Source: Panopea generosa
Lineage: Eukaryota > Mollusca > Bivalvia > Adapedonta > Hiatellidae
DNA: 64,000 bases
Reading direction: 5' to 3'
Assembly: GCA_029582155.1 (NCBI GenBank)
Contig: CM055901.1
Location: 6,862,874 to 6,926,873, forward strand
The position numbers and the translations under genes are program-made. The notes under the pieces were generated by a model, which did not search any database, was not told the origin of the DNA, and saw nothing but the letters and a program-made list of their open reading frames with translations. This document shows, piece by piece, positions 24,558 to 37,200 of this stretch (position 1 is the first letter of the stretch; each line of letters opens with the position of its first letter).

Positions 24558-27347
24558 TCTCTACCCATCTATACCCGTCTATACCCGTCAATGCCCGTCT
24601 ATACCCATCTATGTCCGTTTATTACCGTCTCCACCCATCTATGCCCGTCTTTACCAGTCTCTACCCGTCTATGCCCGTCTCTGCCCATCTTTACCCGTCT
24701 CTACCCGTCTCTACCCATCTATGCCCGTCTCTACCCGTCTATGCCCGTCTATGTCTGTCTCTACCCGTCTCTACCCGTCTATGCCCGTCTATACCCGTCT
24801 CTACACATCTATGCCCGTCTTTACCCATCTATGCCCGTCTCTACCCATCTATGCCCGTCTTTACCCGTCCATGCCCGTCTATACCCGTCTATGTCCGTTT
24901 ATTACCGTCTCCACCCATCTATGCCCGTCTTTACCAGTCTCTACCCGTCTATGCCCGTCTCTACCCATCTTTACCTGTCTCTACCCGTCTCTACCCATCT
25001 ATGCCCGTCTCTACCCGTCTATGCCGTCTATGTCTGTCTATACCCGTCTCTACCCATCTATGCCCGTCTATACCCGTCTCTACATATCTATGCCCGTCTT
25101 TACCCATCTATGCCCGTCTATACACATCTATGCCCGTCTATACCCGTCTCTACACATCTATGCCCGTCTTTACCCATCTATGCCCGTCTCTGCCCATCTA
25201 TGCCCGTCTATACCAGTCTCTACCCGTCTACACCCGTCTCTACCCGTCTATGCCCGTTTATTACCGTCTCAACCCATCTATTCCCGTCTATGCCCGTGTG
25301 TACCCGTCTATACCCGTCTATGTCCGTCTATGCCCTCTTCTACCCATCTATGCCCGTCGATACCCGTTTTTACCCATCTATACCCGTCTATGTTCATCTT
25401 TGCTCGTCTATGCCCGTATATACCCGTTTCTACCCATTTATTCTCGTCTATACCTGTCTCTACCCATTTATTCCCGTCTATAACCGTCTCTACCCATCTA
25501 TGCCCGTCTATACCCATCTATGCCCGTCTATTGCCTTCTCTACCCATTCTCTACCCGTCTCTACCCATCTATGCCCGTCTCTACCCGTCTCTACCCGTCT
25601 CTACCCGTCTATGCCCGTCTATGTCTGTCTATACCCGTCTCTACCCGTCTATACCCGTATATACCCGTCGCTACCTGTCTATGCCCGTCTATTGCCTTCT
25701 CTACCCATCCATGCCCGTCTATACCCGTCTCTACCCATCTATGCCCGTCTATACCTATCTATGCACGTCTATACCCGTCCATGCCCGTCTATACCATTCT
25801 CTACCCGTCTATGCCCGTCTCTACCCATCTATGCCCGTCTCTACCCGTCTATGCCCGTCTATGTCTGTCTATACCCGTCTCTACCCGTCTATGCACGTCT
25901 ATACTCGTATCTACACATCTATGCCCGTCTTTACCCATATATGCCCGTCTCTACCCATCTATGCCCGTCTCTACCCGTCTCTACCCGTCTATGCCCGTCT
26001 ATGTCTGTCTATACCCGTCTCTACCCGTCTATGCACGTCTATACCCGTCTATGCCCGTCTATGTCTGTCTATACCCGTCTCTACCCGTCTATACCCGTAT
26101 ATACCTGTCTCTACCTGTCTATGCCCGTCTATTGCCTTCTCTACCCATCCATGCCCGTCTATACCCGTCTCTACCCATCTATGCCCGTCTATACCTATCT
26201 ATGCACGTCTATACCCGTCCATGCCCGTCTATACCATTCTCTACCCGTCTATGCCCGTCTCTACCCATCTATGCCCGTCTCTACCCGTCTATGCCCGTCT
26301 ATGTCTGTCTATACCCGTCTCTACCCGTCTATGCACGTCTATACTCGTATCTACACATCTATGCCCGTCTCTACCCATCTATGCCCGTCTCTACCCGTCT
26401 CTACCCGTCTATGCCCGTCTATGTCTGTCTATACCCGTCTCTACCCGTCTATGCACGTCTATACCCGTCTCTACACATCTATGCCCGTCTTTACCCATAT
26501 ATGCCCGTCTTTACCCGTCTATGCCCGTCTATACCCGTCCCTACCCGTCTATGCCCGTTTATTACCGTCTCTACCCAATTATAACCGTCTATACCCGTCT
26601 ATACCTGTCCATGCCCGTCTATACCAGTCTCTACCCGTCTATGCCCATCTCTACCCATCTTTACCCGTCTCTACCCATCTATGCCCGTCTCTACCCGTCT
26701 ATGCCCGTCTATGTCTGTCTATACCCGTCTCTACCCATCTATGCCCGTCTATACCCGTCTCTACACATATATGCCTGTCTTTACCCATCTATGCCCGTCT
26801 ATACCCGCCTATGCCCGTCTATGTCCGTCTATACCCGTCTCTACCCGTCTATGCCCGTCTATACCCTTTTTCTACCCATCTATGCCCGTCTATACCCGTC
26901 TTTACCCATCTATACCCGTCTCTACCCATCCGTGCCCGTCTATACCCGTCTCTACCCATCTATACACGTCTATGCCCGTCTCTACCCGTCTATGCCCGTC
27001 TTTACCCGTCTATTCGCGTCTATGTCCATATTTGCCCGTCTATACCCGTCTCTACCCAATCATTCCCGTCTATACCCGTCTCCACCCATATATGCCCGTC
27101 TATAACCGTCTCTACCCATCTATGCCCGTCTATACCCGTCTCTACCCATCTATGCTCGTCTATACCCGTATTTACCCATATATGCCCGTCTAAGCCCATT
27201 TATGCCCGTCTATACCCGTCTCTACCTATCTTTGCCCGTCAATAACCGTCTATACCCATATATGCCCGTCTATACCTGTCTCTACCCGTCTATGCCCGTC
27301 TATACCCGTCTCTGCCCATCTATGCCCGTCTATAACCGTCTATACCA
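24558..27347. repeat. 10-bp minisatellite, ~279 copies
   Basis: A 2.8-kb array of the decamer TCTATACCCG with variants TCTCTACCCG, TCTATGCCCG, TCTATGTCTG and TCTACCCATC. Strand bias is strong, with plus pyrimidine-rich. Three decamers equal ten codons and no common variant makes a stop, so all plus frames are open (up to 899 codons) with a ten-residue period. This is a composition effect. Blocks of several hundred bases are duplicated, see 25,621-26,370. Confidence 0.96.
25621..26370. repeat. 440-bp duplication inside the 10-bp array
   Basis: The rare variant ATTGCCTTCT at 25,691 and its neighbours recur at 26,131, an offset of 440 (44 decamers). About 230 bp after this point appear identical in both copies. 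Confidence 0.8.
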
Positions 27348-27574
27348 CTATCAGGAAACACATTAACATTCATATAACGCTCCGTCTTCCACAGCACGTT
27401 AAGTTTGGTGTATTGATTAATCTACACCAATATTTGCTTACCCGGGCAATTGCAAAATAATTATCATTACGGCCATTTTGATTTATTTGTGGCATTGCAC
27501 GATACGTGCAAAATACGTGCAAAATCATAAATAAATCAAAATTTTGATAATTTTAAGTAATTGCGTTATATATG

Positions 27575-27575
27575 T

Positions 27576-27628
<53 letters not shown>

Positions 27629-27692
27629 AACAACAACAAAAACAACAACAAACAAGAGCAGCAGCAGCAGCAGCAGTAGTATTAACAACAAC

Positions 27693-27726
<34 letters not shown>

Positions 27727-27815
27727 ACAACAACAAACAGGAACAGCAGTATTATTAACAACAACAGAAACAACAACAACAATAACATCACCAACAACAA
27801 AAACAACAACAACAA
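27575..27815. repeat. Compound trinucleotide repeat (CAG)n/(CAA)n
   Basis: A (CAG)n run at 27,575-27,620, a CAA/CAG mix, another CAG run near 27,657-27,677, then a long (AAC)n run with scattered substitutions to 27,815. No exon signals surround it, so the polyalanine/polyasparagine-like translations are not supported as coding. Confidence 0.95.
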
Positions 27816-28087
27816 GGTAACCATACGCTGGTTCTGGTTTTATTGTATATTGATTTACTCCAAGAAGGAATTAAACGTTCCATATCTGGGGAATTGTGTA
27901 ACAACATCAATGTTTTTTTGAATTATGGATAATTCTGGATACACGCGTCAAGTTAAATGTACGAAGCGTGTGCAAATGTTTCCTTGGAGGATCCAGGGTA
28001 CACTAATGTTTAAATATCCTCATAGTTTGCTCTGCGTGTCCTGGTAGTTATTGCTGGCTTGGTTCAACAGGCTAGTAAAGAAAAAGT

Positions 28088-30775
28088 CTTATCTACAGAT
28101 TACATATCAGTTATAGACAGGTTAAAAACTACAGATTACATATCAGTTCTAGACAATTTGATATCCACAGATTACATATCAACTCGAGACAGGTTAATAT
28201 CTACAGATTACATATCAGTTCTAGACAGGTTGATATCTACAGATTACATATCAGTTATAGACAGGTCAATATCTACAGATTATATATCAGCTCTAGACAG
28301 GATAATATCTACAGATTATATATCAGTTATAGACAGGTCAATATCTACAGATTATATATCAGTTCTAGACTGGTCAATATCTACAGATTATATATCAGTT
28401 ATAGACAGGTCAATATCTACAGATTATATATCATTTCTAGACAGGTCAATATCTACAGATTATATATCAGTTATAGACAGGTCAAAATCTACAGATTATA
28501 TATCAGTTATAGACAGGTCAATATCTACAGATTATATATCAGCTCTAGACAGGATAATATCTACAGATTATATATCAGTTATAGACAGGTCAATATCTAC
28601 AGATTATATATCAGTTCTAGACTGGTCAATATCTACAGATTATATACCAGTTATAGACTGGTCAATATCTACAGATTATATATCAGTTATAGACAGGTCA
28701 ATATCTACAGATTATATATCAGTTCTAGGCAGGTCAATATCTACAGATTATATATATCAGTTATAGACAGAATAATATCTACAGATTATATATCAGTTAT
28801 AGATAGGTCAATATCTACAGATTATATATCAGTTCTAGACAGGTTAATATCAACAGATTATATATCAGTTATAGACAGGTCAATATCTACAGATTATATA
28901 TCAGTTATAGACAGGATAATATCTACAGATTATATATAAGTTATAGACAGGTCAATATCTACAGATTATATATCAGTTATAAACATGTCAATAACTACAG
29001 ATTATATATCAGTTCTAGACAGGTTAATATCAACAGATTATATATCAGTTATAGACAGGTCAATATCTACAGATTATATATCAGTTATAGACAGGTCAAT
29101 ATATACAGATTATATATCAGTTATAGACAGGTCAATATCTACAGATTATATATCAGTTATAGACAGGTCAATATTTACAGATTATATATCAGTTATAGAC
29201 AGGTCAATATCTACAGATTATATATCAGTTCTAGGCAGGTCAATATCTACAGATTATATATATCAGTTATAGACAGAATAATATCTACAGATTATATATC
29301 AGTTATAGACAGGTCAATATATACAGATTATATATCAGTTATAGACAGGTCAATATCTACAGATTATATATCAGTTATAGACAGGTCAATATTTACAGAT
29401 TATATATCAGTTATAGACAGGTCAATATCTACAGATTATATATCAGTTCTAGGCAGGTCAATATCTACAGATTATATATATCAGTTATAGACAGAATAAT
29501 ATCTACAGATTATATATCAGTTATAGACAGGATAATATCTACAGATTATATATCAGTTATAGACAGGTCAATATCTACAGATTACATATCATTTCTAGGC
29601 AGGTCAATATCTACACATTATATATCAGTTCTAGACAGGTTAATATCAACAGATTATATATCAGTTATAGACTGGTCAATATCTACAGATTACATATCAT
29701 TTCTTGGCAGGTCAATATCTACACATTATATATCAGTTCTAGACAGGTCAATATCTACAGATTATATATCAGTTCTAGACAGGTCAATATCTACAGATTA
29801 TATATCAGTTATAGACAGGATAATATCTACAGATTATATATCAGTTATAGACAGGTCAATATCTACAGATTATATATCAGTTATAAACATGTCAATATCT
29901 ACAGATTATATATCAGTTCTAGACAGGTTAATATCAACAGATTATATATCAGTTATAGACAGGTCAATATCTACAGATTATATATCAGTTATAAACATGT
30001 CAATATCTACAGATTATATATCAGTTCTAGACAGGATAATATCTACAGATTATATATCAGTTATAGACAGGATAAAATATACAGATTATATATCAGTTAT
30101 AGACAGGATAATATATACAAATTATATATCAGTTATAGACAGGTCAATATCTACAGATTATATATCAGTTCTAGACAGGTCAATATCTACAGATTACATA
30201 TCAGTTCTAGACTGGTCAATATCTACAGATTACATATCAGTTCTAGACAGGTCAATATCTACAGATTACGTCAATATCTACAGATTACATATCAGTTCAA
30301 GACAGGTCAATATCTACAGATTATATATCAGTTCTAGACTGGTCAATATCTACAGATTACATATCAGTTCTAGACAGGTCAATATCTACAGATTATATAT
30401 CAGTTATAGACAGGATAATATCTACAGATTATATATCAGTTCTAGACAGGTCAATATCTACAGATTATAAATCAGTTCTAGACAGGTAAATATCTACATA
30501 TTATATATCATTTCTCGACAGGTCAATATCTACAGATTACATATCAGTTCTAGACTGGTCAATATCTACAGATTATATATCAGTTCTAGACTGGTCAATA
30601 TCTACAGATTACATATCAGTTCTAGACAGGATAATATCTACAGATTATATATCAGTTCTAGACAGGTCAATATCTACAGATTATATATCAGTTCTAGACA
30701 GGATAATATCTACAGATTACATATCAGTTCTAGACAGGATAATATTTACAGATTACATATTAGTTATAGACATGT
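28088..30775. repeat. 36-bp minisatellite, ~75 copies
   Basis: Array of a 36-bp unit with core TCTACAGATTATATATCAG and the words TTATAGACAGGTCAATA or TTCTAGACAGGATAATA. Twelve codons fit the unit, giving open frames of up to 235 codons with the period ISTDYISVIDRS. A variant with four extra bases (ATATATATCAG) shifts the frame at about 28,750, 29,255 and 29,475. A roughly 218-bp block around 29,090-29,310 is repeated immediately afterwards. Confidence 0.95.
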
Positions 30776-32640
30776 TAATCACCGTGTTCTGCTGGGTTAT
30801 ATCAGTCGGATTAAACAATTGTAATATGGCTCGTGTCAAACCATCGTGCTGTACTGTGTTATATAAATCGGATCAAACAGCCGGGTGTGCTGTGTGGTAT
30901 AACTCGTGTCAATCCACCGTGCTGTACTGTGTTATATAAATCGGATCAAACAGCCGGGTGTGCTGTGTGGTATAACTCGTGTCAAACCACCGTGCTGTAC
31001 TGTGTTATATAAATCAGACCAAACAGCCGGGTGTGCTGTGTGGTATAACTCGTGTCAAACCACCGTGCTGTACTGTGTTATATAAATCAGACCAAACAGC
31101 CGGGTGTGCCGTGTGGTATAACTCGTGTCAAACCACCGTGCTGTACTGTGTTATATAAATCGGATCAAACAGCCGGGTGTGCTGTGTGGTATAACTCGTG
31201 TCAAACCACCGTGCTGTACTGTATTATATAAATCGGATCAAACAGCCGGGTGTACTGTGTGGTATAACTCGTGTCAAACCACCGTGCTGTACTGTGTTAT
31301 ATAAATCGGATCAAACAGCCGGGTGTGCTGTGTGGTATGACTCGTGTCAAACCACCGTGCTGTACTGTGTTATATAAATCGGACCAAACAGCCGGGTGTG
31401 CCGTGTGGTATGACTCGTGTCAAACCACCGTGCTGTACTGTGTTATATAAATCAGACCAAACAGCCGGGTGTGCCGTGTGGTATAACTCGTGTCAAACCA
31501 CCGTGCTGTACTGTGTTATATAAATCGGATCAAACAGCCGGGTGTGCCGTGTGGTATGACTCGTGTCAAACCACCGTGCTGTACTGTGTTATATAAATCA
31601 GACCAAACAGCCGGGTGTGCCGTGTGGTATGACTCGTGTCAAACCACCGTGCTGTACTGTGTTATATAAATCAGACCAAACAGCCGGGTGTGCCGTGTGG
31701 TATAACTCGTGTCAAACCACCGTGCTCTACTGTGTTATATAAATCGGATCAAACAGCCGGGTGTGTTGTGTGGTATGACTCGTGTCAAACCACCGTGCTG
31801 TACTGTGTTATATAAATCAGACCAAACAGCCGGGTGTGCTGTGTGGTATGACTCGTGTCAAACCACCGTGCTGTACTGTGTTATATAAATCGGACCAAAC
31901 AGCCGGGTGTGCTGTGTGGTATAACTCGTGTCAAACCACCGTGCTCTACTGTGTTATATAAATCGGACCAAACAGCCGGGTGTGCTGTGTGGTATAACTC
32001 GTGTCAAACCACCGTGCTGTACTGTGTTATATAAATCGGATCAAACAGCCGGGTGTGCTGTGTGGTATAACTCGTGTCAAACCACCGTGCTGTACTGTGT
32101 TATATAAATCGGATCAAACAGCCGGGTGTGCTGTGTGGTATAACTCGTGTCAAACCACCGTGCTGTACTGTGTTATATAAATCGGATCAAACAGCCGGGT
32201 GTGCCGTGTGGTATAACTCGTGTCAAACCACCGTGCTGTACTGTGTTATATAAATCGGACCAAACAGCCGGGTGTGCTGTGTGGTATAACTCGTGTCAAA
32301 CCACCGTGCTCTACTGTGTTATATAAATCGGACCAAACAGCCGGGTGTGCTGTGTGGTATAACTCGTGTCAAACCACCGTGCTGTACTGTGTTATATAAA
32401 TCGGATCAAACAGCCGGGTGTGCTGTGTGGTATAACTCGTGTCAAACCACCGTGCTGTACTGTGTTATATAAATCGGACCAAACAGCCGGGTGTGCCGTG
32501 TGGTATAACTCGTGTCAAACCACCGTGCTGTACTGTGTTATATAAATAGGACCAAACAGCCGGGTGTGCTGTGTGGTATAACTCGTGTCAAACCACCGTG
32601 CTGTACTGTGTTATATAAAGCGGATCAACAACAGGGATAA
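30776..32640. repeat. 73-bp satellite-like array (homogenised dimers)
   Basis: About 25 highly similar copies of a 73-bp unit with CACCGTGCTGTACTGTG, TTATATAAATCGG and AACAGCCGGGTGTG. Differences are mostly a few single-base variants (GGATC/GGACC/AGACC; GCTG/GCCG; TATAACTC/TATGACTC). The two halves of the unit are diverged copies of the 36/37-bp monomer found to the right. Confidence 0.96.
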
Positions 32641-34690
32641 ACTATACTGTGTTATATAAATCGGATTAAACAATCGGGATGTGCTGTGTATTGTTGATCG
32701 GGTTAAACCATCAGTCTTTACTCTATAATATGGATCGGATAAAACCACCGAGATGAGCTGTGTAATATGGATTTGATCAAACCACCGGGATGTGCTGTGC
32801 TGTGTTACATTGATCGGATCAAACTACCGGGATATTCTGTGTAACGTTGATTGGATCAAACCACCGGTATGTGCTGTGTTATATTGATCGGAACAAACAA
32901 CCGGGATGTGCTGTGTAACATTGATGGATCAAACCACCGGGATGTGCTGTGTTATATTGATCGGAACAAACAACCGGGATGTGCTGTGTAACATTGATGG
33001 ACCAAACCACCGGGATGTGCTGTGTTATATTGATCGGAACAAACAACCGGGATGTGCTGTGTAACATTGATGGATCAAACCACCGGTATGTGCTGTGTTA
33101 TATTGATCGGAACAATTAACCGGGATGTGCTGTGTAACATTGATGGACCAAACCACCGGTATGTGCTGTGTTATATTGATCGGAACAAACAACCGGGATG
33201 TGCTGTGTAACATTGATGGACCAAACCACCGGTATGTGCTGTGTTATATTGATCGGAACAAACAACCGGGATGTGCTGTGTAACATTGATGGACCAAACC
33301 ACCGGTATGTGCTGTGTTATATTGATCGGAACAAACAACCGGGATGTGCTGTGTAACATTGATGGATCAAACCACCGGGATGTGCTGTGTTATATTGATC
33401 GGAACAAACAACCGGGATGTGCTGTGTTATATTGATCGGAACAAACAACCGGGATGTGCTGTGTAACATTGATGGACCAAACCACCGGGATGTGCTGTGT
33501 TATATTGATCGGAACAAACAACCGGGATGTGCTGTGTAACATTGATGGATCAAACCACCGGGATGTGCTGTGTTATATTGATCGGAACAAACAACCGGGA
33601 TGTGCTGTGTAACATTGATGGACCAAACCACCGGGATGTGCTGTGTAACATTGATCGGATAAAACCACCAGGATGTTATATGTAACATTGATCGAATCAA
33701 ACCACCGGGAAGTGCTGTGTAACATTGATCGGATAAAACCACCAGGATGTTATATGTAACATTGATCGGACCAAACAACCAGGATGTGCTGTGTAACATT
33801 GATCGGATAAAACCACCAGGATGTTATATGTAACATTGATCGGACCAAACAACCAGGATGTGCTGTGTAACATTGATCGGATAAAACCACCAGGATGTTA
33901 TATGTAACATTGATCGGAACAAACAACCGGCTGTGCTGTATAACATTGATCGGATAAAACCACCAGGATGTTATATGTAACATAAATCGGATCAAACAAC
34001 CATGATGTGCTGTGTAACATTGATCGGATAAAACCACCAGGATGTGCTGTGTCACATTGATTGGATCAAACGACTGGGAAGTGCTGTGTAGCATTGGTCG
34101 AATCAAACCACCGGGAAGTGCTGTGTAACATTGGTCGAATCAAACCAACGAGATTTGCTGTGTAACATTGATCGAATCAAACCATCGGATTGTGCTGTGT
34201 AACATGGATCGAATCAAAACACCGGACCGGCTGTGTAACATGGATCGAATCAAACCATCGGATTGTGCTGTGTAACATGGATCAAATCAAAACACCGGAC
34301 CGGCTGTGTGACATGGATCAAATCAAACCACCGGACTGTGCTGTGTAACATGGATCGAATTAAACCAACGGACTGTGCTGTGTAACATGGAATGAATCAA
34401 AACACCGTACTGTGTTGTGTAACATTGATCGGATCAAACCACCGGACTGTGCTGACTGTACTGTGTAACATTATTCGAATCAAACCACCGGAATCTGCTG
34501 TGTAACATTGATCGGATCAAATCTTCGGAATGTGCTGTGTAACAAGGATCGGATAAAACCACCAGACTGTGCTGTGTAACATGGGTAGGATCAAACCACC
34601 GGACAGTACTGTGTAACATGGGTAGGATCAAACCACCGGACAGTGCTGTGTAACATAGATCGAATCAAACCACCAGCAACATGTAACATT
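32641..34690. repeat. 36/37-bp minisatellite related to the 73-bp array
   Basis: Monomers with core CGGGATGTGCTGTGTAAC and ATTGATCGGATCAAACCA. Between about 32,880 and 33,640 they alternate as 73-bp dimers (GTTATATTGATCGGAAC with GTAACATTGATGGA). Between 33,640 and 34,080 they alternate with a GATGTTATATGTAACATT variant. From 34,080 they become diverged monomers with GGATCGAATC. The array fades out at about 34,690. Confidence 0.94.
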
Positions 34691-35146
34691 TATTTGATAG
34701 CATAATACTATTAGATAAATGCTATTTCATTGATCGCATCACATCATTCAGAGAGGTTGTTTGCTTTACTAGGGCAATGGCATTAACATAAGTCTTAAAA
34801 CACATTATAAAGTCAAGCAACTTGAAGAACGAGTGCTTTCTGTAGCTTTTTCAAAATATTTATGTATTGTTTGATTGATGGACGTTGGTAAAATACTGTA
34901 AAGTAAATATCTCTCAGACAAGAAATTTCTTTCGCATTAAATGTTGAACGTCTGGGGATGTTCGCCTGATATATCATTATCTGTAAAAGTATATTGTCTA
35001 AATATCAGGCCGCAGTACGTACATCATCCCCTACAAAACTGAATAGAGTTGGTCCTTGGAGATTTGTTCCCAAGCATTGATTAATGAAAAGACGTTTTTG
35101 AAGAAATTAAGCCTGTCTGCAAGGAGGAATACTATACTTGGATGCA
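34691..35146. other. Unique spacer between arrays
   Basis: No gene recognised. Confidence 0.4.
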
Positions 35147-37200
35147 TTGTCAATAAGTGCAGGCCGGGCTGTAAATATACCATATACATTGTCAATAAGT
35201 GTATGCCGCGCTGTATATATACCATATACATTGTCAATAAGTGTAGGCCACGCTGTATATATATTTAGCATATACATTATCAATAAGTGTAAGTCGCACT
35301 GTATAATATACCATATACATTGTCAATAAGTGTAGGCCACGCTGTATATATACCATATATATTGTCAATAAGTGTAGGTCACGCTGAATATATACCATAT
35401 ACATTGTCAATAAGTGTAGGTCGCGCTGTGTATATACCATATACATTGTCAATGAGTGAAGGTCGCGTTGTATATATATATATTTAGCATATACATGATC
35501 AATAAGTGTAGGTCACGCTGTATGCATACCATATACATTGTCAATAAGTGTATGCCGCACTGTATATATACCATATACATTGTAAATAAGTGCAGGCCGT
35601 GCTGTATATATAACATATACATTGGCAATAAGTGTAGGTCACGCTGTATATATACCATATACATTGTCAATAAGTGTATGTCGCGCTGTATATATACCAT
35701 ATACATTGTCAATAAGTGTAGGTCACCTTGTATATATACCATATACATTGTCAATAAGTGTATTCCGCGCTGTATATATACAATATACATTGTAAATAAG
35801 AGCAGGCTGCGCTGTATATATACCAAATACGTTGTCAATAAGTGCAGACCGCGCTGTATATATAACATATACATTGGCAATAAGTGTAGGTCATGCTGTA
35901 TATATACACCATAGACATTGGCGTTAAGTGCAGGCCGGGATGTATATATACCATATGCATTGTCAATAAAAGCAGATCGGGCTGTAAAATTATATACCAT
36001 AAACATTGTCAATAAGTGCAGGCCGGGCTGTATATATACCGTATATATTGTCAATAAGTGCAGGCCGGGCTGTATATTTTCCATATACATTGGCAATAAG
36101 TGCAGACCAAGCTGTATATATACCATATACATTGTCAATAAGTGCAGGCCAGGCTGTATAATATTATATACCATAAACATTGTCAATAAGTGCAGGCCGG
36201 GCTGTATATTTTCCATATACATTGGCAATAAGTGCAGACCAAGCTGTATATATACCATATACATTGTCAATAAGTGCAGGCCGGGCTGTATAATATTATA
36301 TACCATAGACATTGTAAATAAGTGCATGCAAGGCTGTATATATACCATATTCATTAACATTAAGTGCAGGCCGGGCTGTATATATACCATATATATTGTC
36401 AATAAGTGCAGGCCGGGCTGTATATTTTCCATATACATTGGCAATAGGTGCAGACCAAGCTGTATTTATACCATATACATTGTCAATAAGTGCAGGCCGG
36501 GCTGTATAATATTATATATCATATACATTGTCAATAAGTGCAGGCCGAGCTGTATATTTACCATATACAATGGCACTAAGTGCAGTCCACGCTGTATATA
36601 TACTATACACATTGTCAATAAGTGCAGGCCGGGATGTAAATATACCATATACGTTGTCAACAGGTGCAGGCCGCGCTGTATATATACCATATACATTGTC
36701 AATAAGTGTATGTTACGCTGTATATATACCATATAAATTGTCAATAAGTGCAGGCCGGGATGTATATATATACCATATACATTGTCAATTAGTGTATGCC
36801 GCTCTGTATATATACCATATGCATTGTCATTAAGTACAGGCCGGGATGTATATATACCATATACGTTGTCAATAAATGCAGAACAAGCTGTATATATACC
36901 ATATGCATTGTCAATAAGTGCAGGCCGGGCTGTATAATAGTATATACCATATACATTGTCAATTAGTGCAGGCCGGGCTGTATATTTACCATATACAATG
37001 GCATTAAGTACAGTCCACGCTGTATATATACCATATATATTGTCAATAAGTGTAGGTCGCGCTGTATAAATTATATACCATATATATTGTCAATAAGTGT
37101 AGGTCGCGCTATATGTATACCATATGCATTGTCAATAAGTGTAGGTCACGCTGTATGCATACCATATACATTGTCAATAAAATGTGTAGGTTGCGCTGTA
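35147..37200. repeat. 42-bp minisatellite, ~49 copies
   Basis: Unit core GTCAATAAGTGCAGGCCGG followed by GCTGTATATATACCATATAC. Left copies carry GTGTAGGTCGC, middle copies GTGCAGGCCGG. A longer variant has CTGTATAATATTATATACC. Fourteen codons fit the unit, so both strands show long open frames (up to 331 codons) without coding support. A duplicated block with the GCAGACCAAGC variant is visible at about 36,060-36,160, 36,190-36,290 and 36,400-36,500. Confidence 0.95.

Noticed and set aside
24546-27245. 899-codon and 794-codon frames as a long repeat protein gene
   Set aside because: All plus frames are open because the decamer makes no stop. The frame extends to the exact limits of the array, and nothing outside the repeats is coding.
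27525-27824. Polyalanine/polyasparagine or polyglutamine-type protein
   Set aside because: Simple trinucleotide repeat with no exon context. All frames give homopolymers, so none is favoured.
28059-30470. Aspartate/serine/tyrosine repeat protein in the 36-bp array
   Set aside because: The frame is broken repeatedly by four-base variants that recur in duplicated blocks, which selection on a protein would not tolerate.
35449-36736. Cysteine-rich 272-codon plus frame and 331-codon minus frame (35.4-36.7 kb)
   Set aside because: Cysteines on the plus strand come from TGC/TGT in every 42-bp unit. Both strands are open simultaneously and the unit length is a multiple of three. There is no signal peptide or flanking exon.
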